64,000 bases of DNA from Pseudomonas cichorii (GTDB taxonomy: Bacteria > Pseudomonadota > Gammaproteobacteria > Pseudomonadales > Pseudomonadaceae). Numbering within the stretch: the stretch's first letter is position 1; each line of letters opens with the position of its first letter. The translations under genes were made by a program, and so were the position numbers. Shown in pieces: positions 40,639 to 50,249 of the stretch. The DNA lies in assembly GCF_018343775.1 (NCBI RefSeq), contig NZ_CP074349.1, forward strand, positions 5,198,001 to 5,262,000. Reading direction: 5' to 3'. The notes under the pieces were generated by a model. The model saw only the letters and a program-made list of their open reading frames with translations, was not told the DNA's origin and searched no databases.

Positions 40639-40923
40639 TCAGAGCCCTCCCTGGGCCTGATAGCCAACCCCCAGCGCAGTCAGCAGAGACAACGGCAACA
40701 ACAGGGTATCGAGCAATGCGCTGGCGGGTAAATCCAGGGCCGGGTACTCGGGCGCTTCGGCGCCGAAGCGGTCCTTCTCGCAGCAACCGCCTTGCATCGC
40801 ATACAGATCAAGTCGTGTACCGGCATACACGACAGGCGCGCCCGGCTGGGCCGCATCCAGCGTCCTGACCGTGGCGCAGCCCGTCATGAGCAGCGCGACG
40901 GCGATCAGCAGGAGCTTATTCAT
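40639..40923 (-). CDS. YceK/YidQ family lipoprotein
   Basis: From ATG 40923 the protein has 94 residues; the start at 40944 would add seven before the signal. The lipobox LLMTGCATV (Cys near 16) predicts a lipoprotein. The middle ([15 protein letters not shown]) and the C-terminal hydrophobic stretch ([19 protein letters not shown]) match the DUF1375 YceK/YidQ family. Function unknown. Its start lies inside the last codons of ubiX, so it is probably translated from the mpl-ubiX message. Confidence 0.85.
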   Translation of the reverse strand: MNKLLLIAVALLMTGCATVRTLDAAQPGAPVVYAGTRLDLYAMQGGCCEKDRFGAEAPEYPALDLPASALLDTLLLPLSLLTALGVGYQAQGGL

Positions 40924-41545
40924 CACTCCCCATATGATGCTCACCCCAACGCGGCAGCATGTCCTGAGGGATGTTCAACAGGTTGAGGATCCGTGCAACC
41001 ACGAAATCCACCAGATCGTCGATGGTCTGCGGTTGATGATAGAAGCCCGGAGAGGCAGGCAGGATCACCGCCCCCATGTTCGACAGTTTGAGCATGTTCT
41101 CCAGATGAATGCTGGAGAAGGGTGCTTCACGCGGCACCAGAATCAACTGGCGGCGCTCCTTCAAAGTGACATCCGCTGCACGCTCGATCAGGTTGTTGCA
41201 AGCACCGCTGGCAATGGCCGACAAAGACCCCGTTGAACACGGCACCACCACCATGGCACTGGGCGAGCCCGAGCCCGAGGCCACCGGCGACATCCAGTCA
41301 TCGCGACCATAGACGCGAATCTGTCCGGCCGTCGCGCCGGTGTACTCAGTCAGAAACGCCTGCATCATTGCGGGCTTGGGCGGCAGTCTCACGTCGGTTT
41401 CAGTCGCCATCACCAGTTGCGCGGCCTTGGAGATCAGGAAGTGGACTTCCCGGTCTTCACGCACCAGGCAATCCAGCAGGCGCAAGCCGTACTGGGCGCC
41501 CGAGGCACCGGTCATGGCCAGCGTAATACGCTCGGGGCCGCTCAT
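40916..41545 (-). CDS. ubiX: Flavin prenyltransferase UbiX
   Basis: UbiX attaches a dimethylallyl group to FMN to make the prenylated flavin cofactor of the UbiD decarboxylase in ubiquinone synthesis. The 209-residue protein shows the FMN motif [35 protein letters not shown] and [14 protein letters not shown]. It overlaps mpl by four bases (ATGA) upstream and the yceK-type gene by eight downstream. Confidence 0.95.
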   Translation of the reverse strand: MSGPERITLAMTGASGAQYGLRLLDCLVREDREVHFLISKAAQLVMATETDVRLPPKPAMMQAFLTEYTGATAGQIRVYGRDDWMSPVASGSGSPSAMVVVPCSTGSLSAIASGACNNLIERAADVTLKERRQLILVPREAPFSSIHLENMLKLSNMGAVILPASPGFYHQPQTIDDLVDFVVARILNLLNIPQDMLPRWGEHHMGSDE

Positions 41546-42891
41546 TTCAGCGCCTCGGCCAGTTTGCCGTGCAGGCCGCCAAAGCCGCCGTTGCTCATGA
41601 TCACCACATGGGTCCCTGGCTGAGCCTGGCTTTTGACTCGCTCGATGATCCCCTCAAGGGAATCGCTGACGATCGAAGGCACCGAACATTGCGCAGCGGT
41701 CGCGACCAGATCCCAGCCCAGATTGGCCGGTGCATACCAGACCACCTGATCGGCCTGCTGCACGCTTTCCGGCAGACCATCGCGGTGCGCGCCAAGCTTC
41801 ATGGAGTTGGAGCGCGGTTCGATAATGGCGATCACCGGCGCATCGGCGACTTTCTTGCGCAGGCCATCGAGGGTGGTGGCGATGGCCGTCGGGTGGTGAG
41901 CGAAGTCGTCATAGATAGTGATGCCGCGAACCTCTGCGACTTTCTCCATGCGGCGTTTCACGCTCTTGAAAGCACTCAGCGCCTCGACGCCCTGCGCAGG
42001 CACCACACCGACGTGTCGCGCTGCCGCCAGGGTCGCCAGGGCATTGGCCACGTTGTGCTGCCCGGTCATGTCCCACTCGACCACACCTTGCAACTGCCCC
42101 TCGAACAGCACTTCAAAACGCGAGCCGTCTTCACTCAACAGACGCGCCTGCCACTGGCCGTTCTGGCCTGTGGTTTGTACTGGCGTCCAGCACCCCATTT
42201 CAACGACGCGCTGCAAGGCAGGCTCGGTGGTCGGGTGAATGACCAGCCCTTCGCTCGGGATGGTGCGCACCAGATGGTGGAACTGTCGCTCGATGGCTGG
42301 CAGATCAGGGAAGATATCCGCGTGATCGAACTCAAGGTTATTGAGGATCGCGGTACGCGGGCGGTAATGGACGAACTTGGAGCGTTTGTCGAAAAAGGCG
42401 CTGTCGTATTCGTCAGCTTCGACCACGAAAAACGGCGTGCCGCCCAGACGCGCCGACACCGCGAAGTTCTGTGGAATGCCGCCGATCAGGAAGCCAGGAC
42501 TCATGCCCGCATGCTCAAGCACCCAGGCCAGCATGCTGCTGGTGGTGGTCTTGCCGTGAGTACCGGCAACGGCCAGCACCCAGCGGCCCTGCAATACATG
42601 GTCGGCCAGCCACTGCGGGCCGGAAACATAAGGCAAACCTTTATTCAGCACATATTCGACTGCAGGGTTGCCACGCGACAGCGCATTGCCGACCACCACC
42701 AGATCCGGTGCCGGGTCGAGTTGGGCAGGATCATAGCCCTGAGTCAACTCGATGCCCTGAGCCTCCAGCTGGGTGCTCATCGGCGGGTAGACGTTGGCGT
42801 CGGAGCCCGTGACGCGATGCCCCAGCTCTTTGGCGAGTACCGCCAGCGAGCCCATGAACGTGCCGCAGATACCAAGGATATGAATATGCAT
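41542..42891 (-). CDS. mpl: UDP-N-acetylmuramate:L-Ala-gamma-D-Glu-meso-DAP ligase
   Basis: Mpl reattaches recycled murein tripeptide to UDP-MurNAc. The 449-residue Mur ligase has the N-terminal UDP-binding domain ([14 protein letters not shown]), the ATP loop [13 protein letters not shown] near residue 110, and [15 protein letters not shown], then the C-terminal domain with [12 protein letters not shown]. It starts at ATG 42891 and overlaps ubiX at its end. Recycling fits the lytic transglycosylases and carboxypeptidase encoded elsewhere in the window. Confidence 0.95.
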   Translation of the reverse strand: MHIHILGICGTFMGSLAVLAKELGHRVTGSDANVYPPMSTQLEAQGIELTQGYDPAQLDPAPDLVVVGNALSRGNPAVEYVLNKGLPYVSGPQWLADHVLQGRWVLAVAGTHGKTTTSSMLAWVLEHAGMSPGFLIGGIPQNFAVSARLGGTPFFVVEADEYDSAFFDKRSKFVHYRPRTAILNNLEFDHADIFPDLPAIERQFHHLVRTIPSEGLVIHPTTEPALQRVVEMGCWTPVQTTGQNGQWQARLLSEDGSRFEVLFEGQLQGVVEWDMTGQHNVANALATLAAARHVGVVPAQGVEALSAFKSVKRRMEKVAEVRGITIYDDFAHHPTAIATTLDGLRKKVADAPVIAIIEPRSNSMKLGAHRDGLPESVQQADQVVWYAPANLGWDLVATAAQCSVPSIVSDSLEGIIERVKSQAQPGTHVVIMSNGGFGGLHGKLAEALK

Positions 42892-43083
42892 GATGACCTC
42901 TTATAACATCCGCGCAGGGTAGCTCAGGACCGCTGAAATGGCACCCGGTCTTTGTCCGGTAGTGCGAAAGCCCGTGCCTGAATTTCATTCCCGAACCGGG
43001 TATAAATGGCCTACTCTTGGCTACTCTCTGCCACAGGTTTGACCACGCTGAATTCCCCACAACAAGAATCAGGAGACTTCACC

Positions 43084-44604
43084 ATGCGTTACGCACATCC
43101 CGGTACCGAAGGCGCTCTCATCAACTTCAGGGAACGCTACGGTAACTACATCGGCGGCGAGTTCGTCGCTCCGGTCAAAGGCCAATACTTCACCAACACC
43201 TCACCTATCACCGGCAAACCCATCGCAGAATTCCCCCGCTCCACCGCCGAGGATATCGACAAGGCGCTGGATGCCGCCCACGCCGCCGCGCCAGGCTGGG
43301 GCACGACCTCAGTGCAAGAGCGTTCGCTGACGCTGCTGAAAATTGCAGATCGTATCGAAGCCAACCTCGAAAAACTGGCCATCACCGAAACCTGGGACAA
43401 CGGCAAGGCGGTTCGTGAAACCCTGAACGCCGACATCCCTCTGGCCGTCGACCACTTCCGTTACTTCGCGGGCGTCCTGCGAGCCCAGGAAGGCAGCGCG
43501 GCAGAAATCGACGGCAATACCGTGGCGTATCACATCCACGAGCCGCTGGGTGTGGTCGGCCAGATCATCCCGTGGAACTTCCCGATCCTGATGGCCGCCT
43601 GGAAACTCGCGCCAGCCCTGGCCGCCGGCAACTGCGTCGTCCTCAAACCCGCCGAGCAAACGCCACTGGGCATCAGCGTGCTGGTCGAAATGATCGGCGA
43701 CCTGCTGCCACCCGGCGTGCTGAACATCGTCCAGGGTTATGGCCGCGAAGCCGGTGAAGCGCTGGCCAGCAGCAAGCGCATCGCCAAGATCGCCTTTACC
43801 GGCTCGACACCTGTGGGTTCGCACATCATGAAACTGGCGGCGGACAACATCATTCCGTCCACCGTGGAGCTGGGCGGCAAGTCGCCGAACATCTTCTTTG
43901 AAGACATCATGAGCGCCGAGCCGGAGTTCATCGAAAAGGCCGCCGAAGGCGTGGTCCTGGCGTTCTTCAACCAGGGCGAAGTCTGCACCTGCCCTTCCCG
44001 TGCGCTGGTTCAGGAATCCATTTATCCACAGTTCATGGAAGCGGTACTGAAGAAGGTCCTGAAGATCAAACGCGGCGACCCGCTGGACACCGACACCATG
44101 GTCGGCGCGCAGGCCTCGCAGCAGCAGTTCGACAAGATCCTCTCGTACCTTGAAATTGCCCAGTCCGAAGGCGCCGAGCTGCTGACCGGCGGCAAGGTGG
44201 AAAAACTGGAAGGCGATCTGGCGACCGGCTACTACATCCAGCCGACGCTGCTCAAAGGCAACAACAAGATGCGCGTCTTCCAGGAAGAGATCTTCGGCCC
44301 GGTGGTAAGCGTCACGACCTTCAAGGACGAAGCAGAAGCCCTGGCCATCGCCAACGACACCGAGTTCGGCCTGGGTGCCGGGGTATGGACCCGCGACATC
44401 AACCGCGCTTACCGCGTCGGTCGTGCCATCAAGGCCGGTCGCGTCTGGACCAACTGCTACCACCTGTATCCGGCGCATGCGGCGTTCGGTGGTTACAAGA
44501 AATCCGGCGTAGGTCGCGAAACCCATAAAGTGGCGCTGGAGCATTACCAACAGACCAAGAACCTGCTGGTGAGCTACGACACCCATCCGCTGGGGTTCTT
44601 CTAA
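43084..44604 (+). CDS. NAD-dependent aldehyde dehydrogenase (ExaC/EatD-like)
   Basis: From ATG 43084 the protein has 506 residues; an in-frame start at 43006 adds 26 unrelated ones. It has the aldehyde dehydrogenase motifs [36 protein letters not shown] (catalytic Glu) and [12 protein letters not shown] (catalytic Cys region), and the C-terminal [17 protein letters not shown] typical of the ExaC/AcoD group. Next to eutBC it should oxidise the acetaldehyde released from ethanolamine to acetate; related enzymes also serve ethanol oxidation. The adjoining eutB starts 275 bases later. Confidence 0.9.
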   Translation: MRYAHPGTEGALINFRERYGNYIGGEFVAPVKGQYFTNTSPITGKPIAEFPRSTAEDIDKALDAAHAAAPGWGTTSVQERSLTLLKIADRIEANLEKLAITETWDNGKAVRETLNADIPLAVDHFRYFAGVLRAQEGSAAEIDGNTVAYHIHEPLGVVGQIIPWNFPILMAAWKLAPALAAGNCVVLKPAEQTPLGISVLVEMIGDLLPPGVLNIVQGYGREAGEALASSKRIAKIAFTGSTPVGSHIMKLAADNIIPSTVELGGKSPNIFFEDIMSAEPEFIEKAAEGVVLAFFNQGEVCTCPSRALVQESIYPQFMEAVLKKVLKIKRGDPLDTDTMVGAQASQQQFDKILSYLEIAQSEGAELLTGGKVEKLEGDLATGYYIQPTLLKGNNKMRVFQEEIFGPVVSVTTFKDEAEALAIANDTEFGLGAGVWTRDINRAYRVGRAIKAGRVWTNCYHLYPAHAAFGGYKKSGVGRETHKVALEHYQQTKNLLVSYDTHPLGFF

Positions 44605-44615
44605 CGAGCCTTTTG

Positions 44616-44669
44616 TTCGCGAATGAATTCGCTCCCACCGATCCGTGTGGGGCGGATTCATCCGCGAAC
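44616..44669. repeat. REP-like inverted pair between the aldehyde dehydrogenase gene and eutB
   Basis: TTCGCGAATGAATTCGCTCC starts at 44616 and a facing arm ending GGATTCATCCGCGAA closes at 44669. The GTGTGGGGCG in between gives the second half of the pair. It lies 12 bases after the dehydrogenase stop. Confidence 0.82.
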
Positions 44670-44768
44670 AAGCCAACGCACCAATCCCGGGCAACCCACG
44701 CCCCGCGTTAAGGCAACGCCCGCTCAATCACACCCCGGCACCCCACAAATTCGCACTTCCATTCACTA

Positions 44769-44783
44769 TGGAGTATTAATTGC
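44769..44783 (+). promoter_or_regulatory. Possible sigma-54 promoter of eutBC
   Basis: TGG at 44769-44771 and TTGC at 44780-44783 have the exact spacing of a -24/-12 element (GG to GC 12 bases). The -12 half matches consensus; the -24 half (TGGAGT) lacks the CAC. It ends about 97 bases before the eutB ATG. In P. aeruginosa ethanolamine use depends on a sigma-54 activator, which makes the site plausible but unproven. Confidence 0.35.
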
Positions 44784-44879
44784 TTACATCGCTTCCCACA
44801 GTCGCTTGAACCGGAACGTCACCGGTTTGACCGAAAGACCACGTCCGACGCCAACGGCGGGACGTCATGGAGAATCTGT

Positions 44880-46274
44880 ATGGCAAGCTTTTCCCAGGCT
44901 ATCGGTGCGCTGACGTACCGTTTCGACAGCCTCAAGGACGTGATGGCAAAAGCCAGTCCAGCCCGCTCCGGCGATTTTCTGGCCGGGGTTGCAGCGCAAA
45001 ACGATGGTGAGCGAGTCGCCGCACAAATGGCGCTGGCCAATATTCCCCTCAAGCACTTCCTTGAAGAAGCGCTGATCCCTTACGAACAAGACGAAGTCAC
45101 CCGCCTGATTATCGATACCCACGACAAGCTGGCCTTTGCCACCGTCAGCCACCTGACCGTGGGCGGTTTTCGTGACTGGCTGCTCAGCGACAAGGCCGAC
45201 GAAACCAGCCTTCGCGCCCTGGCTCCCGGCCTGACGCCGGAGATGGCCGCCGCCGTCTCGAAAATCATGCGCGTGCAGGACCTGGTGCTGGTGGCGCAGA
45301 AGATTCGCGTCGTAACACGCTTTCGCAACACCGTAGGCCTGCGCGGACGCCTGTCGACGCGGCTGCAACCCAATCACCCGACCGACGAGCCATCGGGCAT
45401 TGCGGCCAGCGTGCTGGACGGCCTGCTGTACGGCAACGGCGATGCCATGATCGGCATCAACCCGGCTACCGACAGCACCTCGTCCATCGTCGCACTGCTG
45501 GAAATGCTGGATGCGATCATTCAGCGTTATGAGATCCCGACTCAATCCTGTGTGCTGACTCACGTCACCACTTCCATTGAAGTGATCAATCGCGGCGTAC
45601 CGGTCGATCTGGTTTTTCAATCCATCACCGGCACCGAGGCTGCCAACGCCAGCTTCGGGATCAACCTGAAGCTGCTGCAGGAAGGCTACGAAGCAGGCCT
45701 GAGCCTCAATCGCGGAACGCTCGGGCAGAACCTGATGTATTTCGAGACCGGTCAAGGCAGCGCGCTGTCGGCCAACGCTCACCATGGCGTGGACCAACAG
45801 ACCTGCGAAACCCGCGCCTACGCCGTGGCCCGGCATTTCAATCCGTTTCTGGTCAATACCGTAGTGGGCTTCATTGGCCCGGAATACCTCTACAACGGCA
45901 AACAGATCATCCGCGCCGGGCTCGAAGACCACTTCTGCGGCAAGCTGCTGGGCGTGCCCATGGGCTGCGACATCTGCTACACCAACCACGCCGAAGCCGA
46001 CCAGGACGACATGGACACCTTGCTGACGCTGCTGGGCGTGGCGGGGATCAACTTCATCATGGGCATCCCCGGCTCGGACGACATCATGCTCAATTACCAG
46101 ACCACCTCTTTCCATGACGCGCTCTATGCGCGGCAGAGCCTGGGCTTACGCCCTGCCCCCGAATACGAGGCCTGGCTGGAAAAAATGGGCATCTTCACCC
46201 AGGCCGATGGCCATGTGCGCTTTGGCGACAGCCTGCCACCGGCCTTTCGCCAGGCTCTGGCGCACCTGGCATGA
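44880..46274 (+). CDS. eutB: Ethanolamine ammonia-lyase large subunit
   Basis: EutB is the catalytic, adenosylcobalamin-dependent subunit that splits ethanolamine into acetaldehyde and ammonia. The 464-residue protein is full length. Family segments include [48 protein letters not shown] sequence ([17 protein letters not shown]) and [20 protein letters not shown]. It overlaps eutC by four bases. No microcompartment shell genes are nearby, as expected for the Pseudomonas version, which works in the open cytoplasm. Confidence 0.96.
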   Translation: MASFSQAIGALTYRFDSLKDVMAKASPARSGDFLAGVAAQNDGERVAAQMALANIPLKHFLEEALIPYEQDEVTRLIIDTHDKLAFATVSHLTVGGFRDWLLSDKADETSLRALAPGLTPEMAAAVSKIMRVQDLVLVAQKIRVVTRFRNTVGLRGRLSTRLQPNHPTDEPSGIAASVLDGLLYGNGDAMIGINPATDSTSSIVALLEMLDAIIQRYEIPTQSCVLTHVTTSIEVINRGVPVDLVFQSITGTEAANASFGINLKLLQEGYEAGLSLNRGTLGQNLMYFETGQGSALSANAHHGVDQQTCETRAYAVARHFNPFLVNTVVGFIGPEYLYNGKQIIRAGLEDHFCGKLLGVPMGCDICYTNHAEADQDDMDTLLTLLGVAGINFIMGIPGSDDIMLNYQTTSFHDALYARQSLGLRPAPEYEAWLEKMGIFTQADGHVRFGDSLPPAFRQALAHLA

Positions 46275-47110
46275 GTGAACTTTCCATGACCGACGACACA
46301 CTTCCCAACCCATGGCTGGAATTGCGCCGCCTGACCCCGGCGCGCATTGCCCTGGGCCGTACCGGCACCAGCCTGCCGACCAACGCACAACTGGACTTCC
46401 AGTTCGCCCACGCCCAGGCCCGGGACGCGGTGCACTTACCCTTCGATCATGCAGGGCTGAGCGCCCAACTGGCAGAAAAAGGCCGTGAAACGCTGCTGGT
46501 GCACAGCGCCGCCGCAGATCGCCACAGCTACCTGCAACGCCCGGACCTGGGACGACGCCTGGACGAAGACTCGGCCAAACAGTTGAAGGATTACGCTGCC
46601 GCCCATCCCGGCGGCGTCGATCTGGCCATCGTGGTTGCCGATGGTCTGTCATCACTGGCCGTTCATCGCCATACCGTCCCGTTCCTGGCGCGCATGGAAG
46701 AACAGGCCACCGCCGAAGGCTGGACGCTGTCCCCCGTGATTCTGGTGGAGCAGGGCCGCGTCGCCATCGCCGATGAAATCGGTGAACTACTGGGCGCAAA
46801 GATGGTGGTGATCCTGATCGGCGAGCGCCCGGGCCTGAGTTCCCCGGACAGTCTGGGTCTATATTTTACCTATGCGCCCAAGGTTGGCCTGAACGACGCC
46901 CATCGAAACTGCATCTCCAATGTGAGACTGGAGGGCCTGAGTTACGCAATGGCGGCTCATCGCTTGCTTTATCTGATGCGTGAAGCCTGCCGGCGACAGG
47001 TTTCGGGGGTGAACCTCAAGGATGAAGCCGAATTGAAGACTGTGGAATCGGATAACGCAGCCGATAACAAGGGTAACTTCCTGCTCGCAGGCCCGGTTGA
47101 GCCGCTTTAG
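46271..47110 (+). CDS. eutC: Ethanolamine ammonia-lyase small subunit
   Basis: EutC forms the cobalamin-binding partner of EutB. The 279-residue protein shows the start [20 protein letters not shown] near residue 19 and the later segments [15 protein letters not shown] and [37 protein letters not shown]. Its ATG lies within the eutB stop (ATGA), which supports equal production of the two subunits. The C-terminal 20 residues are variable. Confidence 0.95.
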   Translation: MSELSMTDDTLPNPWLELRRLTPARIALGRTGTSLPTNAQLDFQFAHAQARDAVHLPFDHAGLSAQLAEKGRETLLVHSAAADRHSYLQRPDLGRRLDEDSAKQLKDYAAAHPGGVDLAIVVADGLSSLAVHRHTVPFLARMEEQATAEGWTLSPVILVEQGRVAIADEIGELLGAKMVVILIGERPGLSSPDSLGLYFTYAPKVGLNDAHRNCISNVRLEGLSYAMAAHRLLYLMREACRRQVSGVNLKDEAELKTVESDNAADNKGNFLLAGPVEPL

Positions 47111-47194
47111 ATTGCGCTTTCTAAAGCCAGTCGGCAGCATCGAACCGTCGCCCGAGCACACTGCATTCGCCCATAGTGAAGTTGAGGCCCAATC

Positions 47195-47647
47195 ATGCGG
47201 ATCATAAAAGCAACTCTTGAACACCTGGACCTGCTCTGCCCGCTGTTCATCAAATATCGCGAATTTTATGGCGAGTTGCCCTTCCCGGATTCGTCACGCG
47301 ACTTTCTGGAAAAGCGTCTGCGCCGCGATGAGTCCGTGATCTATCTGGCACTGGCCAAGGATGACGACACTAAAGTGCTGGGCTTCTGCCAGCTCTACCC
47401 AAGCTTCTCGTCGCTGTCGCTCAAGCGCGTGTGGATTCTCAACGACATCTACGTCGCCGAAGACTCCCGCCGCCAACTGGTCGCAGACCACCTGATGAAG
47501 CATGCCAAACAGATGGCCAAGGAAACCCATGCCGTGCGCATGCGTGTGTCCACCAGCAGCGACAACGAAGTGGCACACAAGGTCTATGAGTCCATTGGTT
47601 TCAAGGAAGATACCCAGTTCAAGAACTACGTATTGCCGATCAACTGA
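47195..47647 (+). CDS. GNAT family N-acetyltransferase
   Basis: A 150-residue acetyltransferase. It has the acetyl-CoA region in VWILNDIYVAEDSRRQLVADHLMKHA, where the usual Q/RxxGxG/A loop is degenerate (SRRQLVADHL), and the C-terminal motif NEVAHKVYESIGFKED. It may act on a small molecule or protein; the substrate cannot be told. It is encoded 84 bases after eutC, as in PAO1, but the link to ethanolamine use is only positional. Confidence 0.85.
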   Translation: MRIIKATLEHLDLLCPLFIKYREFYGELPFPDSSRDFLEKRLRRDESVIYLALAKDDDTKVLGFCQLYPSFSSLSLKRVWILNDIYVAEDSRRQLVADHLMKHAKQMAKETHAVRMRVSTSSDNEVAHKVYESIGFKEDTQFKNYVLPIN

Positions 47648-47662
47648 TCTCTGCGTCTTTTC

Positions 47663-47709
47663 TTCGCGACTGAAGTCACTCCTCACTCAGGTAGGACTTC
47701 AGTCGCGAA
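47663..47709. repeat. REP-like inverted pair, diverged
   Basis: TTCGCGACTGAAGTCACTCC faces GGACTTCAGTCGCGAA (47663-47709). The centre of the unit reads ACTGAAGT instead of AATGAATTC, but the two arms changed together and still pair. That compensatory change supports selection for the hairpin or copying of a variant unit. Confidence 0.78.
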
Positions 47710-47809
47710 AAACACTCCCACCTGTTTATCCCTCTATAATGCCGCGCGTACCGCACAGTAGTTTCTTCCGCACGTGCCCTGTTCCAAGGGTCTGGCCTCA
47801 GGTATACCA

Positions 47810-48457
47810 ATGGAATTCAACCCCCTAGACTTCATCCTGCACCTCGATGTGTATCTCGACATGCTGGTAGACAACTACGGCACCTGGATCTACGCCATCC
47901 TGTTCTTGGTGATTTTCTGTGAGACAGGGTTGGTCATCATGCCCTTCCTGCCTGGCGACTCGCTGCTGTTCATCGCGGGTGCAGTAGCAGCCGGTGGCGG
48001 CATGGACCCGGTTCTGCTGGGCGGGCTTCTGATGCTGGCAGCCATATTGGGCGACAGCACCAACTACATCATCGGGCGAACCGCCGGAGAGAAGCTGTTC
48101 AACAACCCGGACTCGAAAGTCTTCCGCCGCGACTACCTGATTCGCACTCAGGTGTTCTACGCACGCCATGGCGGCAAGACCGTGACACTGGCGCGCTTCC
48201 TGCCGATCATTCGTACCTTCGCGCCCTTCGTCGCGGGCGTTGGCCGGATGAACTACCTGCGCTTCCTGGGCTTCAGCGTGCTGGGCTCGATCCTGTGGGT
48301 CGGCAGTCTGGTCACGCTGGGGGTCTATTTCGGCAATGTGCCTTTTATCAAGCAAAACCTGACACTGCTGGTGCTGGTGATCATTCTGATTTCCCTGCTG
48401 CCCATGATCATCGGCCTGATCCGCAGTCGCACAGGCCGCTCGGCGGACGCACGCTGA
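47810..48457 (+). CDS. DedA family membrane protein
   Basis: From ATG 47810 the protein has 215 residues with about five hydrophobic segments. It shows ETGLVIMPFLPGDSLLFIAGAVAA, GDSTNYIIGR and GGKTVTLARFLPIIRTFAPFVAGVGRM, the classical DedA motifs with their conserved Glu, Asp and Arg residues. DedA proteins support membrane potential and lipid-carrier recycling. It is a separate gene from the DedA-PAP2 fusion. TATAAT at 47735-47740 is a likely -10. mtfA follows after three bases. Confidence 0.92.
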   Translation: MEFNPLDFILHLDVYLDMLVDNYGTWIYAILFLVIFCETGLVIMPFLPGDSLLFIAGAVAAGGGMDPVLLGGLLMLAAILGDSTNYIIGRTAGEKLFNNPDSKVFRRDYLIRTQVFYARHGGKTVTLARFLPIIRTFAPFVAGVGRMNYLRFLGFSVLGSILWVGSLVTLGVYFGNVPFIKQNLTLLVLVIILISLLPMIIGLIRSRTGRSADAR

Positions 48458-48460
48458 GCC

Positions 48461-49273
48461 ATGTGGTCTTTCAGTAACTGGCGCAGGCAGCGCACGCTGG
48501 CCAAAAACCCCGTCGCCCCCGAAATGTGGGCACGGGTGCGCCAGCGGCTGCCGATTCTGGACGGTTTGAGCGACGCGCAGGATCAAGCCCTGCGCAACGC
48601 CTGCGTACTGTTCCTGCAAGCCAAACACCTGACGGCCCTGCCCGGCGTAGAACTGGATGATGAACAGCGGCTGTTTCTTGCGGCCCAGGCCCAGTTGCCG
48701 CTGCTCAACCTCGAGGACCTGAACTGGTATCAGGGTTTTCATGAAATCGTCCTGTACCCCGGCGACTTCATCAGCCCACAACGCCATCGCGATGCCAGCG
48801 GCATCGAACATGAATGGGATGGCGAACACAGCGGCGAGGCCTGGCAACAAGGCCCGGTGATTCTGGCATGGCCGGGCGTGCTGTCCAGTGGCGACTGGGA
48901 TGCCTATAACCTGGTCATCCACGAACTGGCGCACAAACTCGACATGCTCAATGGCGATGCCAACGGCCTGCCGCCGCTGCACGCAGACATGCGCATCAGC
49001 GAGTGGGCCAGCGTCATGCAAAACGCCTACGACGATCTCAACCGGCAACTGGACAACGATCCAGACATCGAAACGGTCATCGACCCTTACGCCGCCGAAG
49101 ACCCTGCCGAATTCTTCGCCGTGACCAGCGAGTACTTTTTCAGCGCGCCCGACCTGCTGCACGACACCTACCCCGAGGTCTATGAGCAACTGAAGGCCTT
49201 TTACCGCCAGGACACCCTGGCACGCCTGGAGGCCCTGCAAAAGGGCGACACCGCGTCTCAAAGCCAGCACTGA
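48461..49273 (+). CDS. mtfA: Zinc-dependent peptidase MtfA
   Basis: A 270-residue cytoplasmic protein with the gluzincin motif HELAH at 154-158, inside VIHELAHKLDMLNGDANG, and a third ligand Glu likely in DPAEFFAVTSEYFF. E. coli MtfA binds and inactivates the Mlc repressor and has weak peptidase activity; a Pseudomonas target is not known. It follows the dedA gene with a three-base gap. The start MWSFSNWRRQR fits family N-termini. Confidence 0.92.
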   Translation: MWSFSNWRRQRTLAKNPVAPEMWARVRQRLPILDGLSDAQDQALRNACVLFLQAKHLTALPGVELDDEQRLFLAAQAQLPLLNLEDLNWYQGFHEIVLYPGDFISPQRHRDASGIEHEWDGEHSGEAWQQGPVILAWPGVLSSGDWDAYNLVIHELAHKLDMLNGDANGLPPLHADMRISEWASVMQNAYDDLNRQLDNDPDIETVIDPYAAEDPAEFFAVTSEYFFSAPDLLHDTYPEVYEQLKAFYRQDTLARLEALQKGDTASQSQH

Positions 49274-49287
49274 TCCAACGCGATGCG

Positions 49288-49316
49288 TGTCAACGCCAAC
49301 AGAATATGCCTATAAT
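49288..49316 (+). promoter_or_regulatory. Likely sigma-70 promoter of ppa
   Basis: TGTCAA at 49288-49293, a 17-base spacer and TATAAT at 49311-49316 form a good sigma-70 type promoter 62 bases before the ppa ATG. The -35 is only a fair match to TTGACA. Confidence 0.55.
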
Positions 49317-49377
49317 CCGGCCCACTTTTTGGCGTTAATGCCAATATCTGTCTGGTCAACTACGGGGGCAAAACCCA

Positions 49378-49905
49378 ATGAGCTACAGCAAGATTCCGGC
49401 TGGTAAAGACCTGCCGAACGACATCTACGTCGCTATCGAAATCCCGGCCAACCACGCGCCGATCAAATACGAAATCGACAAAGAATCCGATTGCCTGTTC
49501 GTTGACCGTTTCATGGCCACCCCGATGTTCTACCCGGCCAACTACGGTTTCATCCCTAACACCCTGGCTGACGACGGTGACCCCCTCGACGTGCTGGTCG
49601 TAACCCCGTACCCGGTTGCTCCAGGTTCGGTCATCCGCGCTCGCCCGGTTGGCATCCTGAACATGACCGACGACGGCGGCGGCGATGCCAAGGTTATCGC
49701 TGTACCACACGACAAGCTGTCCCAGCTGTACGTCGACGTGAAAGAGTACACCGACCTGCCAGCCCTGCTGCTGGAACAGATCAAGCACTTCTTCGAGAAC
49801 TACAAGGATCTCGAAAAAGGCAAATGGGTGAAGATCGAAGGCTGGGGCAATGCTGACGCAGCACGCGCCGAGATCCTGAAATCGGTTGAAGCCTACAAAG
49901 GCTGA
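49378..49905 (+). CDS. ppa: Inorganic pyrophosphatase
   Basis: Soluble family I pyrophosphatase hydrolysing PPi to phosphate and so pulling biosynthetic reactions forward. The 175-residue protein has the metal-binding signature [10 protein letters not shown] near residue 65, preceded by [12 protein letters not shown] and followed by [10 protein letters not shown]. Length and motifs are standard. Codon use (AAC, GAC, CTG) is that of a highly expressed gene. A strong hairpin follows 16 bases after the stop. Confidence 0.97.
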   Translation: MSYSKIPAGKDLPNDIYVAIEIPANHAPIKYEIDKESDCLFVDRFMATPMFYPANYGFIPNTLADDGDPLDVLVVTPYPVAPGSVIRARPVGILNMTDDGGGDAKVIAVPHDKLSQLYVDVKEYTDLPALLLEQIKHFFENYKDLEKGKWVKIEGWGNADAARAEILKSVEAYKG

Positions 49906-49921
49906 TCACCCGCTTCCCCGC

Positions 49922-49949
49922 TTCGGAACACCTGACCGGGTGTTCCGAA
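49922..49949 (+). terminator. Hairpin after ppa
   Basis: TTCGGAACACC (49922-49932) pairs perfectly with GGTGTTCCGAA (49939-49949) across six bases. No T run follows, so it may be a processed 3' end or a weaker terminator. Confidence 0.65.
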
Positions 49950-50102
49950 CACCCTCTGCAAAACCCTCGCCTCCCCACTGCTCCTGCCTCGCACCCCCTC
50001 CAGAACATCATCAATAAACAAACGTATAAAAATACATCCCTCATTGTAAAACGCGATAAACAAACCGTGAGCGCCGCACAATCGGTTTAAAGCAGAACGT
50101 AG

Positions 50103-50121
50103 CGTTTATTTAAAATAAACG
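50103..50121. promoter_or_regulatory. Candidate operator 1 of the S24-type repressor
   Basis: A perfect palindrome CGTTTATT-TAA-AATAAACG, followed by GATTGCGGA. The words ATTTAAA and AAACGGATT recur in the second site 100 bases downstream, so both look like binding sites for the same dimer. Autoregulation is inferred. Confidence 0.5.
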
Positions 50122-50206
50122 GATTGCGGAACATGCCTACGCAACAACTGTTGTACCTGTAGGTCGCTAACCGTAAGCAATAAGGGAACAGCAGTATTTG
50201 AACACC

Positions 50207-50222
50207 CCGTTCATTTAAACGG
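50207..50222. promoter_or_regulatory. Candidate operator 2 of the S24-type repressor
   Basis: CCGTT and AACGG flank CATTTA; the sequence continues GGATTCGCGA, matching the right part of operator 1. It lies 28 bases before the repressor ATG, where bound protein would block transcription or translation start. Confidence 0.45.
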
Positions 50223-50249
50223 ATTCGCGACCGCCGTAAACTCGGCCTC

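Larger units (their letters stand above)
49906..50249. other. Intergenic region ppa to S24-type repressor
   Basis: After the ppa hairpin the composition turns AT-rich from about 50005 (repeated AATAAACAAACG-like words). I see no gene. Two palindromic sites listed separately lie at 50103-50121 and 50207-50222. This is the left border of the accessory island. Confidence 0.5.

Noticed and set aside
42900..43083. Sigma-54 promoter TGGCAC near 42938 before the aldehyde dehydrogenase gene
   Set aside because: The following TTTGT is two bases out of register for a -12 element, so spacing fails.
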